DNA of 64,000 bases, taken from Bryum argenteum (Eukaryota > Streptophyta > Bryopsida > Bryales > Bryaceae). The notes beneath the pieces are model-generated. The model saw only the letters and a program-made list of their open reading frames with translations. It did not search any database and was not told the DNA's origin. The position numbers were made by a program, and so were the translations under genes. Positions 32,680 to 44,891 of this stretch are shown piece after piece (position 1 is the stretch's first letter; every line of letters begins with the position of its first letter). The DNA is taken from assembly GCA_037043015.1 (NCBI GenBank), contig CM073330.1, positions 12,046,512 to 12,110,511 on the forward strand, in the 5' to 3' direction.

Positions 32680-35600
32680 CACTATAAGAAAACCATCAAA
32701 TTTTGGATGTCTTAAATAAAACATCTAAAGTCGATTAGACGTCTTAAAAATGACTTTTAGACTAAAATTTGGGTTGGTGTCTAAGAAGACATCAAGAAGA
32801 CATTTGAAATACATAAAGATGTCTTGGAATATATGATGTCTTGGAATAAAGGTAAACTTGGGAGGGTAAGAAGTGAGTCACGTGGAGGACACATTAGCGC
32901 CATGTAGACGGGCAGTGCCACATGACGATGAATTTCATCCTGATGTGGAGTTTTCTGTGGTCAATCAAATAATGACGTGGCGGCGCCAAAATCCAACGTG
33001 GATCCGAGAAAATCTGACGTAGCATCCGGGAACATCTGATGTGGCACCCAGGAAAATCCAACGTGGCATGCCACGTCAGCATAGCTTTGACTGCTTTTAT
33101 ATTGAAATAATGGTCATTAAAGACATTGAAAGACATCTGAGGTTGTCTTACGAGACATATGAGGATGTCTAATGAGACGTTTTACAATGTCTTCTGAGAC
33201 ATTTTACAATCTCTACGGTGATGTGTTTAGTAGTGCAAGCGCCTCGTCGAAGCTGTCCACTTAGACATCGTAGTGATTACTTTTCATATTGCACGATGTC
33301 TTAAATGATGATTTGCAAGATGTGTATAGGATGTTTACTGTGGTCTTAGTGTCTTACAAAATGTTCTATAAGATGTCATATATGATATTTTGAAGATGTC
33401 TGCAAGGATGTTTTGGAGGTGTTTTTTGTGATGTTTCACAAAATGTTTTATAAGATGTCTTCAAAGACGATGTCCCTCCATGATGTTCCTCCACTACCAT
33501 CGCTTGCGGTCGATACTTCTACGGTCATGTGCATGTCCTATCGCTGCACATGTTCAATAAGTCAATATCGACTACATTTAAACAAGGGGTTTGTAAAAGC
33601 AAAAAATTGTGATTTAGTTCCATTTTATTGCACTATCTAGGTTATGATGGTTTTCATCATGACCTCAAGATATTCTTGCGGACATCTGCTTAAACATTCG
33701 GGCAAACTTCCTTGAAGACATTTTTGAAGACATCATTGAAGACAACGTCATAGACATTCATACATACATTTGTTCGCGGCGTTAGATCATGTTTTGCTCC
33801 CTCTTCGCAGTTGTGAAAATACAACAACTCACTTACTTTGGCATACTTTTTCTATGTTCATGTGTTTTCTAAGCTTTTCTTACCATCGTACGGGGACCTC
33901 GACCCCTCATATTCCACCCTACAAAACAGAATTCAATGATCAACACAATTAGACAATTTTTTAGACATTTTCATAGACATGCTCTAAGACATTTCTGCAG
34001 ACATCATCATAAACATCTGATCTGGCATACTTCTTCTATGTTCATGTGTTTTCTAAGCTTTCCTTACCTTTGTACAGGGACCTTATCCCCTCATGTTCCA
34101 CCCTACAAAACAAAATTCAATCAACACAATTACACATCCATTTAGACATCTTCATAGACATGCTCTAAGACATCCGTGCAGACATCATCATAAACATCTG
34201 ATGACATTTTCAGGTTATCAACCACAACACATCTACTATAGAAAGTTTTTTGTTTCCTCCACAACAAATCAAGTTCCTAAGTTCCTTCCTCAACAAAGCA
34301 CGTATTGTAAGTCATAGAGTTTATTCCATAATAAGTTTTAGGGTTTTTTCCACAACAAATCAAATACTACAAGTCCTAGGGTTTCTTATACATGCTGCTT
34401 TTAAAATCTACCTGTTCTGAAGTAGTGCATGTTCATGGCTCTTTTTACAACCACTATTCTCTTAATATTGTACTTAACAATCATTTTAAAATTGAATGGA
34501 AACAATTTTGAAATCCTCTACACTTCAAACACTAATTCCTTGGAGAATTGAGGCAAAAATGAGCTTTGTCCAACTTCTACTTCCACTTAAAGGTCTTATA
34601 ACCTAACTATGGCGGCGGCAACAAACCCTAGCTACATGAAGAAGCAAACCCTAGCCTCTACACTCTAAACACTAACCCCTTCAAAAAATGAAGGCAAAAA
34701 TGAGCTTTGTGCGGCTTCTACTTCTACTTAACCCTTAAAGGTCTGAACAACCATATTTAGGTTGCTGGAATACAGCGTATTTTGGTTGTATTGGAATGAG
34801 TGCACACCTTTAATAGATTTGAGTTCAAAGAACAAGTTGACATATAAATCCATGCGGTTCTACTAAGCTTTTAAGATCACAATATAGAGTTTCTTGTTGG
34901 TAGCAAATCTCAATTATACGCCACCGTACATACTATCTCCAAGGGACCTTTAAGGGTTAAAAGTCTCGTGACCTATCTATGGCGACAGCAGCAAACCGTG
35001 GCGGCCTCTGTTCATCCACAGAAGTCGATTCCAATAACACAATGTCTTCTAAGATGTTTTAGAAGACATCTTTTGAATGTCTACGAAGACACTCCATAGA
35101 CAATGTATGACATGTACCCTTGTTTAACGTGGACTTTTGTTTACCATGTAGATAATCAGCTGTAAATTATGAAATTAATGAAATATCCACGTATAATTTT
35201 GTTCATGAATATTCAAAAATTGCGGTATATATTTAAATAACTATATTTTCTAACTAATTAAATAATAACTAATAATAATATTCAAATATTTTACTAATTA
35301 ATAATAAATTTTTATAATTTTTTGATTTATTAAACTATTTTATTAATATTTATTATTAAAATATTCTCAAATATTTCTATAATATATATTTAAAATTAAA
35401 TTATAATATCTAAATATTATTATAAAAATTGGACCAATGAAAAAATCTGAAATTACAAGATTAATACTATGAATTTCATATTTCAATTTTTAGTTGTACA
35501 AAATAAAATCATAAAATTATAATGCACAAATAACTAAAGAGTATTTAAAAGGATGAAGTTCTTTCTTTTTCCCTCATACAAACCGCTGCCCATTATCATG

Positions 35601-35906
35601 TTTTTTTAAAAACCGGGCTACTTTCTACCTCTGTACTGGTAACTTTCAAAAAATTCACTTGGTGAAACCGGAATTTTTTGCCAAAGTGGCAGTTTCATGT
35701 TTAACGCGATGTCTTAATAGACAGCTTATAAAACATCCACGTATATTTGGATGTCTTCAAATCATCCCACACTCCTACTTGAAGACATCTTTAAAACGAC
35801 AAGATATCTTCCCATCTTACAAGACATTTTGCAAGACAACAAGACATCTTAAAAGTGATCTTCCCAAATCTTAAGACATCTAAAATTTGATGGTTTTCTT
35901 ACAGTG
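32680..35906. mobile_element. non-autonomous CACTA element (CACTA-1, 3.2 kb)
   Basis: Begins CACTATAAGAAAACCATCAA; the right end reversed begins CACTGTAAGAAAACCATCAA, with the match continuing about 36 bp. Target duplication TGA at 32677-32679 and 35907-35909. Both ends are packed with AAGACATC / GATGTCTT subterminal repeats, as expected for En/Spm-type elements. No transposase is recognised. The interior has a 187-bp tandem duplication (about 33843-34210) and another near 34536-34730, plus a GTGG-rich stretch (32880-33080). Confidence 0.93.
34732..34956. mobile_element. TTAA-flanked MITE d (225 bp), nested in CACTA-1
   Basis: Ends CCCTTAAAGGTCTGAAC and (reversed) CCCTTAAAGGTCCCTTG; TTAA at 34728-34731 and 34957-34960. 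The neighbouring tandem-duplicate of the host sequence has one TTAA at 34587-34590 and no insert, so it serves as an empty site. Confidence 0.92.
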
Positions 35907-36159
35907 TGATATTTCATTAATTGAAATATCATATAGAAAGTCTTGGCCTTCATCTTTACAATCATTAGGCAACACGTATTTTATTATAATGGAAATATAC
36001 AAATTATTAATTTAGTGATAGTTGAGCTTGAGTCAAGCGTATTGAAAACTTTCGATTCGGAAGAGACTGTGGCTGCATGAAAAGGAACGACAATCATCAC
36101 ATAAAACATTCGAAACGCGGAAAAAAATCATTGAAGTGCACATTATAGGAATCCATCAC

Positions 36160-36727
36160 TCACTTTTTTGGTGCGTAGCAACGCACAAAGTATGCCCTTG
36201 GTTGCTTCCCTTGGACACTTGCTCTGAACACGAGCTGGTGGCGCCACAGCCGTAGTCGCATTTCCCAAGGCGTCGGCACGAACAGATCACCAGTTTCATG
36301 AATATAACCTAAGTAAAGTCCCACAAGGATTGGAAATTGCGGTGTTGTCATCACCAGCCACCACATTGCTCCGTAGCAGTTGTGATGCTCACTACTAGAA
36401 AGGAGGGGGGTTTGCAACGCCACAAAAGTTGCTTTTAAGTAAAAAAATGTTTAAATTTACTGTAGCAACGTTTTAGAACTTGCTTGAGCAATGTTCTCAA
36501 GAAAATAAGCAACGTTCTCAACTAGATTATAAATAACATTGCTTGTTGATTGGATAACATTGCTTAATTTTTTGAAAACATTGCTCAAGCACTTTCCAAA
36601 ACGTTGCTAAATTTGAGCAAGGTTTGAGAAGAAAACGACAAACCCTCTGAAATTGTAGTAGTGGCTTGAGCTCCTCCGCTGCCATGGCATGTGCCAATTG
36701 GCAAACCTTGCCCCTGATTGTTGAGGG
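36160..36727 (-). pseudogene. unknown small ORF split by CACTA-2
   Basis: Minus strand: 36667-36727 and 36160-36389 join into one open frame if the CACTA insert and one copy of its duplication are left out. An internal ATG (MAAEELK...) would give about 82 residues with NCYGAMWWLVM and PTPWEMRLRLWRHQLVF. I recognise no family; it may be a gene remnant. Coding status is uncertain. Confidence 0.35.
36390..36663. mobile_element. small CACTA-type element (CACTA-2, 274 bp)
   Basis: Begins CACTACTAGAAAGGAGGGGG; the right end reversed begins CACTACTACAATTTCAGAGG. Target duplication GCT at 36387-36389 and 36664-36666. Subterminal GCAACGTTCT / AACATTGCT / AACGTTGCT repeats are present on both sides. 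Confidence 0.85.
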
Positions 36728-37364
36728 CAAAGGATTCTAAGAATGCCACCAATTTTCCCTTCCACGCACGAGCTAATCATCGAGGGTGCCATCCACGAGC
36801 TACCGTCATCGTTTTACAGATTTAAGGATGTTATGTAATCGTCTTCTCCGAGCTGCCATTCGAATATTAAACAATTTTCTGTCATGATGCAACACGATCA
36901 TTAGAGTCCTTGCAAAATGTTGTATCATAAAGGACAAGACTTTTTCAAAATTATGTAGTAGAAATAATTCTATTGCTTGAAAAATAAGAATATGATAGAA
37001 ATAACATAAGACGTCAAGTTGATTGAGGTAGTTGTACCAAATATCTTTTTGCCCCAGAACTTGAGAAAGTGTTGAACAAATACATTTATCTTGACAATGA
37101 AGTCTCTAATACTTGTACTTGTGAAGTGATACCCATGTGAAGTGATACCCATGATAGAAACTGTCAAGTCCTACTTGTACACGAAATCTTACTTTTGTAG
37201 GTGATCTCCTACGTACATGGCCATGAGGGTTATGGCGATTATCTTCCATAGTTTCTTAATGGCGATTATCTTCCATAGTTTCTTACCGCAACTCTCAACA
37301 TGAAAATCATAATGCACGACAAAACATTCAGCACAATAGAAAGCCGATCTGCAGTTTCTAAGCC
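36667..37364. other. spacer with short duplications
   Basis: Beyond the ORF remnant there is no gene. A 27-bp block (ATGGCGATTATCTTCCATAG plus TTTCTTA) is repeated in tandem at about 37210-37285, and GTGAAGTGATACCCATG is repeated near 37125-37150. Confidence 0.4.
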
Positions 37365-40000
37365 ACTTACCGTATGTCCTTCCAAATTTGAAGTCTTTCA
37401 AAACACATAGTAGAAAACATGGATTTCATGCATCATAAATTTCTATTTCAAGAAAAACAAATACATATGCACAAGTTGATTTACTTTCTCGACTAATAAA
37501 ACAAAGTGGCTTGAGAGAATTTATGGAATATTTGAAAACTTATAAAACATCACTAAATGATTAAGTTGATTTCATTGTTTGAAAGGAATTTTAAGAGTCC
37601 CTTATAGCATTTGAGGGTTAAGTAAATGCTATGATCCAAATGCTGACAGCGATAATATTGGACAATATTGAAATAAACGGGCCAATAGTCAGTGGACAAT
37701 TCAAATGAAAGGGAAGACAAGAAGTGACGTAAAGAAAGGGATGTCACTTGAGCATGCAACAAATGGGCAATGTCAGCCTGTACATTTTCATACCATGTAT
37801 GTTTTCACCTTTTTCATTTCTTGCATCAATTTTTGCATTAGAATTGTTAAATGACATTAGGGGTTATACATCTTGGTCAAATTATCTTGGTCAAAGGAGA
37901 AAATTTGAATTTTATTTTGGAAAATCTACAATTCCAAAAAGGATTCACTCTTCAGCTTCCCAGTGAGATAGCCGATCTGCAGTTTCTAAGCCACTTACCG
38001 TATGTCCTTCCAAATTTGAAGTCTTTCAAAACACATAGTATAAAACATGGATTTCATGCATCATAAATTTCTATTTCAAGAAAAACAAATACATATGCAC
38101 AAGTTGAATTACTTTCCTGACTAATAAAACAGACGTGACTTGACAGATTTTATGGAGTATTTGAGAACTTATAGAACATCACTAAATGATTAAGTTAATG
38201 TCATTGTTTGAAAGCAATTTTAAAAGTCCCTCATAGTATTTAAGGTTTAAGTAAGGGCCATAATTCAAATGTTGACACTGGCAATGTCGGACAACATTGA
38301 AATAGACTGCCAATGGTAAGTGGGAAATTCAAATGGAAGGGAAGGCAAAGTGACATAAAGAAGAATTCAAATGGAAGGGAAGGCAAAGTAACCGTAAAGC
38401 AAAGGGATGTAGATGGGCATGCAGCAGATGGGCTATGTCAGCCGGTACGTTTTCACACCATGTGTGATTTTCATCTTTGCATCAGTTTGCATCAGCTTTT
38501 AGTAAATGTGATTTTCATCTTTGCATCATCTAGAGCCCATGTGTGATTTTCATCTTTACATCATCTAAAGGCCAATAGGATCAGTATGTTGTTGTAGATC
38601 TCCCCGTACTGGCCAAGGGCCTGTGTTGCCAATGGCACACCATGTATCTTATTTTATTCTATCACCGGGAATGGGATTCAACTACATCAGCTTTTGTTGA
38701 ATGACATCTCGGTCAAAGGGGAAAAAAAAAGAATTTTATTCTACAAGTTTGAATCCAAATTGTTTCTTAATTTTTGCGGCTGATGGACGAAGGATGGAGC
38801 GGTTGGTTGTTAAATTTCTTTCTTGGTTGGTTGTTAATTTTTCTTTCTTGTTGGACGGAGATTCTTAGTGTAAGTTGTGTGCGGAAGTAGAAGAACTAAC
38901 ATTGTCTTGAGGTTGTATGTTTACTAATCATATGTCTTCATTTGAGCCAAAAAATACTAAAAAAAAATATCATAGTTATGAGTTAAGTGGAACGTATGAA
39001 TGTTAATTTAAAGAGCTTGTCTCTCATATTCATTTGTATCAAGGGCATCGTATATACACAGTCTTGTGCTTTTGGGGGGACAACATCCTTGTGCAATTTT
39101 TTGCATAGAGCTTTATTATCGATGCATGGCAAGTTTAGACTTACAAATAGAATGCTCTTGTGGGTAGTAACTAGGCTAGAAACTAGCATAGTTATAGTGT
39201 CCACCCTCGAGAGGGGGAAGTAGTATTGTTCCAATTTCCCCTTGTCCGGTGGCCATCGGGATATTAGCATTACGAACGGACACTTCATTCACGCCGGCCC
39301 CTTAGAAAGGGACCGGAGTTTCTATCTATCTCTTGTGGGTAGATTTTACTGTAGTAGAAATGTTTGCAATTTCCATCAGGCTCTCCACTAGTGTTTTTGT
39401 CAAGAATGTTTTAGTAGTGATGAAATAAGTAACTTCAATTTTGTGGAAGTGCACACCTATCCATCAGTGTTACCCTATACAAAGAAACGTTGACAACATA
39501 CAATGGCTTGTACTTAAAGGCGTACCACACAGCTGGTAGAAGAGCATATGCGAGGAATGCGAATGGTCGATGGTTGACTCTACTCCAGAGGTAGTTTTGT
39601 GGTAGGAAGTTTGACGAAGCTTGTCAGCTAGCCGCGGTGAAGCGGTGAATGATGCCTGTAAATGCTGGTTTCCGCCCAATGAGCACCGGGCTCATGCGTT
39701 ACATTCTGTTGGCAGCGGCTTTCCGTTTAGTTTTCTGTACTCAACTTAATTGCGACGACCTTTGTTGAAGCTAAATCATTTTGCGCACACATACTCTCCT
39801 TTTCTCCCACGCACTTTGCTCTATGGATACGCATAGACCTTCATCACAAATAGGTGTTGCCAATGCAAAGGATGTCTCCACCACCAATCCTCTTGTTAGG
39901 TGGAGCAAATCAATCCTCTTGTCCGGTGTTCAACGAGGGTGTTCAACGAGGCGACATTACTCCTCCGCCATTTGTCCACGGTACTATTCCTCTTCTTCCA
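37365..40000. repeat. segmental repeat unit A
   Basis: Non-coding unit beginning CTTACCGTATGTCCTTCCAA (37365), whose first part is itself duplicated at about 37990-38560. It continues through a GGTTGGTTGTTA-type segment (38750-39167), a retroposon insert (39168-39331) and a segment ending near CACGCACTTTGCTC (39812). Most segments recur in unit B in the same order. Confidence 0.75.
39168..39331 (+). mobile_element. SINE-like retroposon, copy 1 (5'-truncated)
   Basis: 164 bp starting TAACTAGGCTAG and ending GGAGTTTCTATCTATCT. Target duplication of 11-13 bp (CTCTTGTGGGTAG, 39155-39167 and 39330-39342). Nearly identical to 60719-60882, one difference seen. Compared with copy 2 it lacks about 43 bp at the left, which is the 5'-truncation expected of target-primed retroposition. 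Confidence 0.85.
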
Positions 40001-41169
40001 TGTTCATCGTGGTTTTCTATATAAAGAAAATAAAAAGATCCTTTACTTGTTCACAATGCCTCAAACAATCATATTGCAATCATAAAAAGGGGTATTATAT
40101 TTTAGTAGTTTGGATGTTAATCTTTTTCCACAAAAGGCCTCTGACAGGCACGTACAGAGTATTATGCATTGGACATTCGTACACCGTATTAGGGCCTTCC
40201 TAACGGTAAAGGGTTCAATCATTGAGCATATAGTTGTTGAGTAAAATTATAGTAAGACTGGTTCGTAATTCATTTTCATGCAATTTTTAAAAGTGCCTGA
40301 AAATTTTCATACCTTGTGCATTTATTGAAGAATCTAATATCTCACATTCAAGAGATCGTAGTAGCATGATAAATTTTGAGAAATTTCTATTTCATTTCGA
40401 GCCTCCTAAAGTTCAAGTGCTAAGTGAGAACTTGGTTTTGCATCCATAATTTATTTCTCACTAAAACCAATACAAGGTCAATACATGATCTACCATCTCC
40501 AATGTCAAAAATTTTGGGCAATAGTAACAAAAAACATGCAGAAATGTTTTAGAGATTGCGGAAGAATATAGTGGGTGGCTTAAAACCCACAAGGATCACA
40601 AACTGCTTATTAGACCTATCCAAGCAAGAGGTACATTATAGTCTCCAACTTTAAATCTCAATGTGTGTTTTTGGTTGTTATAGGTTGCATGGTTTTGGAT
40701 TCACCTATGAGTTCCCCTTTCAAAATTCATGAATAATTTCATATGATATCAAAATTCATGATTCAAATCGGTCCGATCTCCTAAGTACTTTTCACAATCC
40801 AAAAATGATTCCCTCTTTAACTTCCCAAGTAAGATGGCCAATCTAAAAAAATTAGGCGGTTTCTAGGCCACTTACCGAATGTCCTTCCAAATTTTAAGTC
40901 CTTGAAAACATATAGATTACATGCATCATTTATTTCTCCTTTGGGGAAAAAAAAATACATATGCACAAATTGAATTACATTCTTGACTAATAAAGCAAGT
41001 GACTTGAGAGATTTTATGGAGTATTTAAGAACTTATATAACATCACTAAATGATTAAGTTGATGTTATTGTTTGGAAAAAATTCCAATAATAATTAAGAG
41101 TCCCTTATAGCATTTATTATAAGTGTGAAGTAAATGCCATGGTTCAAATGCTAACACTTCTAATGTTAT

Positions 41170-41507
41170 CTGATATTTAACTAATTATGGACAAATTCAT
41201 AGTTCAGAAATAATGTCGGCTGTCCGCCGATATAACCTTGAGACTCCATCCGTAATCTTTGAAAGGTCATAACTCAGTCAATTTTTGTCCAAATTAAACA
41301 TATGAGGTGTTTTTTGATATCTACAGAAAATGTAGATGTCAAAAAACACCTCATATGTTTGATTTGGACAAAATTTGAGTGAGTTGTGACCTTTTGAAAG
41401 TCGCAGATGTGGGGATGTGTCGGCTGGCCGCCGATAAAACAAACGTTCTTCATTAGTTGCAAAAAGTCCATAAGTTCGAGATAAGTCCATAATTAGTTAA
41501 ATATCAG
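41170..41507. mobile_element. foldback element in unit B (338 bp)
   Basis: Perfect outer ends CTGATATTTAACTAATTATG / inverse, with inner arms containing GTCGGCTGTCCGCCGATA and CATATGAGGTGTTTTTTGA. The loop at about 41325 is tiny, so nearly the whole element is a hairpin. Absent from unit A at the same site. Confidence 0.85.
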
Positions 41508-42471
41508 TTTGTTGGACAATGTTGATGAGTGAAATTGAAAAAGACGATCAATGGTCACTTGTCAATTCAAATAAATTAAATTGACCTAAAGAAAGGGATG
41601 GGTAATGAGCATGCAGCGGATGGACAATGTCAGCCGGTACGTTTTTACACCAGACATGTGTTTTCATCTTTACATCAGCTTTGTGGAAATGACATGTGAG
41701 GTCTCTATATCTTAGCCAAAGGAAAAATAAATTTGATTTTTATTCTGGAAAATCTACAATTGTTCTTCAACAATTTCAGGGTTGATGGGATGAAGGTATG
41801 GAGATTGGATGGAGCAGTCGGTTGTGAATGTTTCTTAGTAGACGGGGATTCTTAGCGTAAGTTGTGTATCCAAATAGAAGAACTAACGTTGCCTTGACGT
41901 TGTATATTCAATAATCATACGTCTTCATTTAAGCCAAAAAATTATTATAAAAGAATATGATAGTTGTGAGTTAAGTAGAACAAATGAATGTCAATCTAAA
42001 CAGATTGCGTCTCATTTGATTGTATCGAGGGCGTCTCATACCCACAAGCTTGTACTTTTGGGTGGGAGCAATTTTTTAGCATAGATTTTTTTTTAACAAT
42101 GCATGACAAGTTTAAACTTACAAGTAGAATGCTCTTGTGTTTAGATTTTACAGTGGTAGAAAAGTGTGTAATTTCCACCAAGCTCTTCTCCAGTAGTTTT
42201 ACAATAAGTATTTCATAAATCACCAAATCCTACTGAAATGAGTGACTTCAACTTCGTGGAAGTGCACATTTATCCATTAGTGTTACCATATACAATGAAA
42301 CGTTGACATATGACAATATAAAATGACTTGTACTTAGAGGCATACCACAGAGCTGGTATGAGAGCAGATGTGAGGAATGCAATTGGTTGATGCAGGAGCG
42401 TTGTCTTTACACAAGAGGCAATTTCGTGGTAAGAAGTTTGATGTGGCTTGCCAGCTGGATGTGGTAAATAA

Positions 42472-42731
42472 CCCCTAAAGATCCAAGAAAGCCGAAATGG
42501 CTTTTTGGGATTTCCGCAGGGAAAAATTTCAGCCAACTTTGACCATTATAATCTCAAAATAGGAGAAAAATTAACGGTTCAAATTTATTATTTGAGTAAA
42601 GGGTCAAGTTAGCTTCAAGATCCTATGGTTGGATCTTCTAATTAATGCTTAGATTGAGTTTCTTTGGGCCTGAAGTAGAAGAAAGTTCTTTTCAATGATT
42701 TAGACAATTTTGTATCAAGGATCTTTAGGGG
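42472..42731. mobile_element. MITE f (260 bp), ATAA-flanked
   Basis: Ends CCCCTAAAGATCCAAGA and (reversed) CCCCTAAAGATCCTTGA, clearly the same family as the TTAA elements, but the flanks are ATAA on both sides (42468-42471, 42732-42735). A non-canonical target of the same enzyme is the simplest reading. Confidence 0.8.
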
Positions 42732-44129
42732 ATAACCATACACTAATGCTTATAAATGTTGGTTTCCGGCCCAGTCAGCACCAAATCCAAGATTCACACT
42801 CTGTTGGCAACGCTTTCTATTTAGTATCCTTTACTCAACGTGCGACGACCTTCGTCGTTGCTCACTTCATCTTGCCTGCCCGTATTGTCCTTATGTCTCG
42901 CGCACTTTGCTCCATGGACTCCCGCGCACTTTGCTCCATGGAATCGCAAGGACTCGCAAAGACCTTCATTACAAAGGTGCTGTCAATAGGAAGATGTCTC
43001 CACCACCAATCATCCTACGTGGTCAGCAAATTCGGTGTTCAATGAGGCGGCATTACTCTGCCATTTTTCAAGTGTTTCCCTTCTCTTCTTGGCCACTTGC
43101 CTTTTCTATTCCCACATTCTTTCATGCCTTCGGTTCAAGGACTAGGGTTTGCACCTCCTTCGGAGATTGCACCAACTCCATACAACCACCAATTTCAGGA
43201 TATGTTTTCAAAAGTGTCGTTCAGGGGAGTGCGCCATGGACCCTTCTACAAGTATCAAGAAATAAAGAGGAGGTCCAAGAAAAAGGATTTGAATTTTATT
43301 TTAGAAAATCTACAATTGTTTCTTAAAAATTTCACAGTTGATGGGATGAAGGATGGTGCGGTTGGTTGTGAATTTCTCGTTTCTTGTTTGACGGAGAATT
43401 TTAGTGTAAGCTGTGTGCAGAAATAAAAAACATGTTGATGAGTGAAATTGAAAGAGATGGCCAATGGTCAGTACGGAGGCAATTCAAATGGATGGGAAGA
43501 AATAGTGACGTAAAGAAAGGGATGGGTAATGAGCATGGAGCAGATGGGCAATGTCAGCCCGTATGTTTTCACGCCAGGCATGTGTTTTCATCTTACATCT
43601 GCTTTGTGGAAATGACATGTGAGGTCTCTATATTTTGGTCAAAAGACTTTTTTTTTGTTTTGTTTTCTGTCTGCTGACAGGCCATGGAAGAATCTCGTGC
43701 TATGGTGATGATGCATGTTATGTTATGGAAATCTAAAACGAAATGGATAAGCTATCTAAGTGAGAGCTTGAATATGGTGATTTATTGATTTGTGATAAGG
43801 TAATGGTGTATGTAATTTTTGTGTATGGGAATGAATTGGAAGAAGAGTAAAAGGGAATTCATCACTGTTGGGCTTTTCTCCAATTTTTGAAGATGAACTT
43901 ATAAGTGTTTCTAAAATGGCGCCCTAATTTAACACCATGTTATGTTTGGCACGAGTACATGACATTGTTGAATAGTGAATGTATTATGTACATGTGGGAG
44001 AAGAAGCCTAGAGCTTCATTATTGGTACAGTTCAAAGCAATCTCCCTTGTGTGCCTTAGACCATCTTATTATAAATATTCCAACTTTGTAGCATGGTGAG
44101 AATGTAAAATCTTTCATGTTCATCGTGTG

Positions 44130-44133
44130 TTTA

Positions 44134-44164
<31 letters not shown>

Positions 44165-44170
44165 TAATTC
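44130..44170. repeat. (TA)n/(AAAT)n microsatellite
   Basis: About 10 TA units followed by AAATAAAT. No function inferred. Confidence 0.85.
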
Positions 44171-44383
44171 AGTAGAGGTATCGAAGAGGGGTATTGGGAA
44201 AGGTTTAGGGGAGGAGGTTTGGAGTAGGAGTGTCTGGCTAGGACGGGCAATGGCGTGACCAAGCGAGAGCGTGGAAGAATGAGGCCTCCCTCGTCATGGG
44301 CACTAAGGTATGCCCGGGCAGGGGCCTTACAAAGTAAAAACAGAAGAGTCAAGTGTCGTACCCCATGGAGTGCATCAAATTAA

Positions 44384-44891
44384 CCCTTTTCATTGCGTTG
44401 AACCTTAGGTGATGATGAGCTAAAGTAGGAATCTTATCTTGGAAAAAGCTTGATGAAAATGGTGTAGTGTTTCTAGGTAGCGAAAGTTCATTTTTGAACC
44501 TCCACTCCTTGCACAAATTCTTTGAATATGCTACACCCCTTCTTTACTTCTAAAAAATTGTGAACAAGGAACTAATATCATGATAAACATAATGTTTATG
44601 AATTTAGACTTTGTATAGTGTAAAATTTTGACACGAAGTGAAGTCAAAGTCTGCTGATCCACTCAACACAGGGAAGAAAATGAACTTTTTTTCCTACTTC
44701 AAACACTATAATCTTTCAATTCGTGTGGTCAAATTCAATGAAATTTTGTGAGTAGGTTACTTATTAGTTCTTAGTGGAGATCTTATGGTTAGGAATGAAA
44801 ATAGAAGTTTTTATTTCCTTCCTTACTGATGGCACTAGAATCAGCAGGTTTGAAGTGTGTTTGATGTGAAATTGACAATGAACTTTAGGGG
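44384..44891. mobile_element. possible decayed TTAA-family element g
   Basis: Left TTAA then CCCTTTTCATTG; right end reversed CCCCTAAAGTTCATTG, followed by TTAC. It contains AGATCTTATGGTTAGG, the internal motif common in the family. The ends are degraded, hence the low confidence. Confidence 0.4.

Larger units (their letters stand above)
40855..43080. repeat. segmental repeat unit B
   Basis: Second copy of unit A, starting CTTACCGAATGTCCTTCC near 40871, carrying the same segments but with different inserts: a foldback (41170-41507) and TTAA-family element f (42472-42731), and without the retroposon. A third partial copy lies at about 43330-43680. A frame at 43097-43426 (NHQFQDMFSKVSFRGV) is unrecognised and may be a gene relic. 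Confidence 0.7.

Noticed and set aside
33843..34210. Secreted peptide frames repeated in tandem (MFMCFLSF...)
   Set aside because: They lie in the tandem duplication inside CACTA-1, made of GACATC-type subterminal repeats; no support as genes.
38983..39288. Conserved minus-strand frame across both SINE-like copies
   Set aside because: The nucleotide sequence is almost identical, so any frame is conserved. The frame crosses the target duplication into unrelated flanks.
37365..43680. Tandem gene family in the repeated units
   Set aside because: Unit homology is evident at DNA level, but no frame is conserved between units and no domain is recognised.
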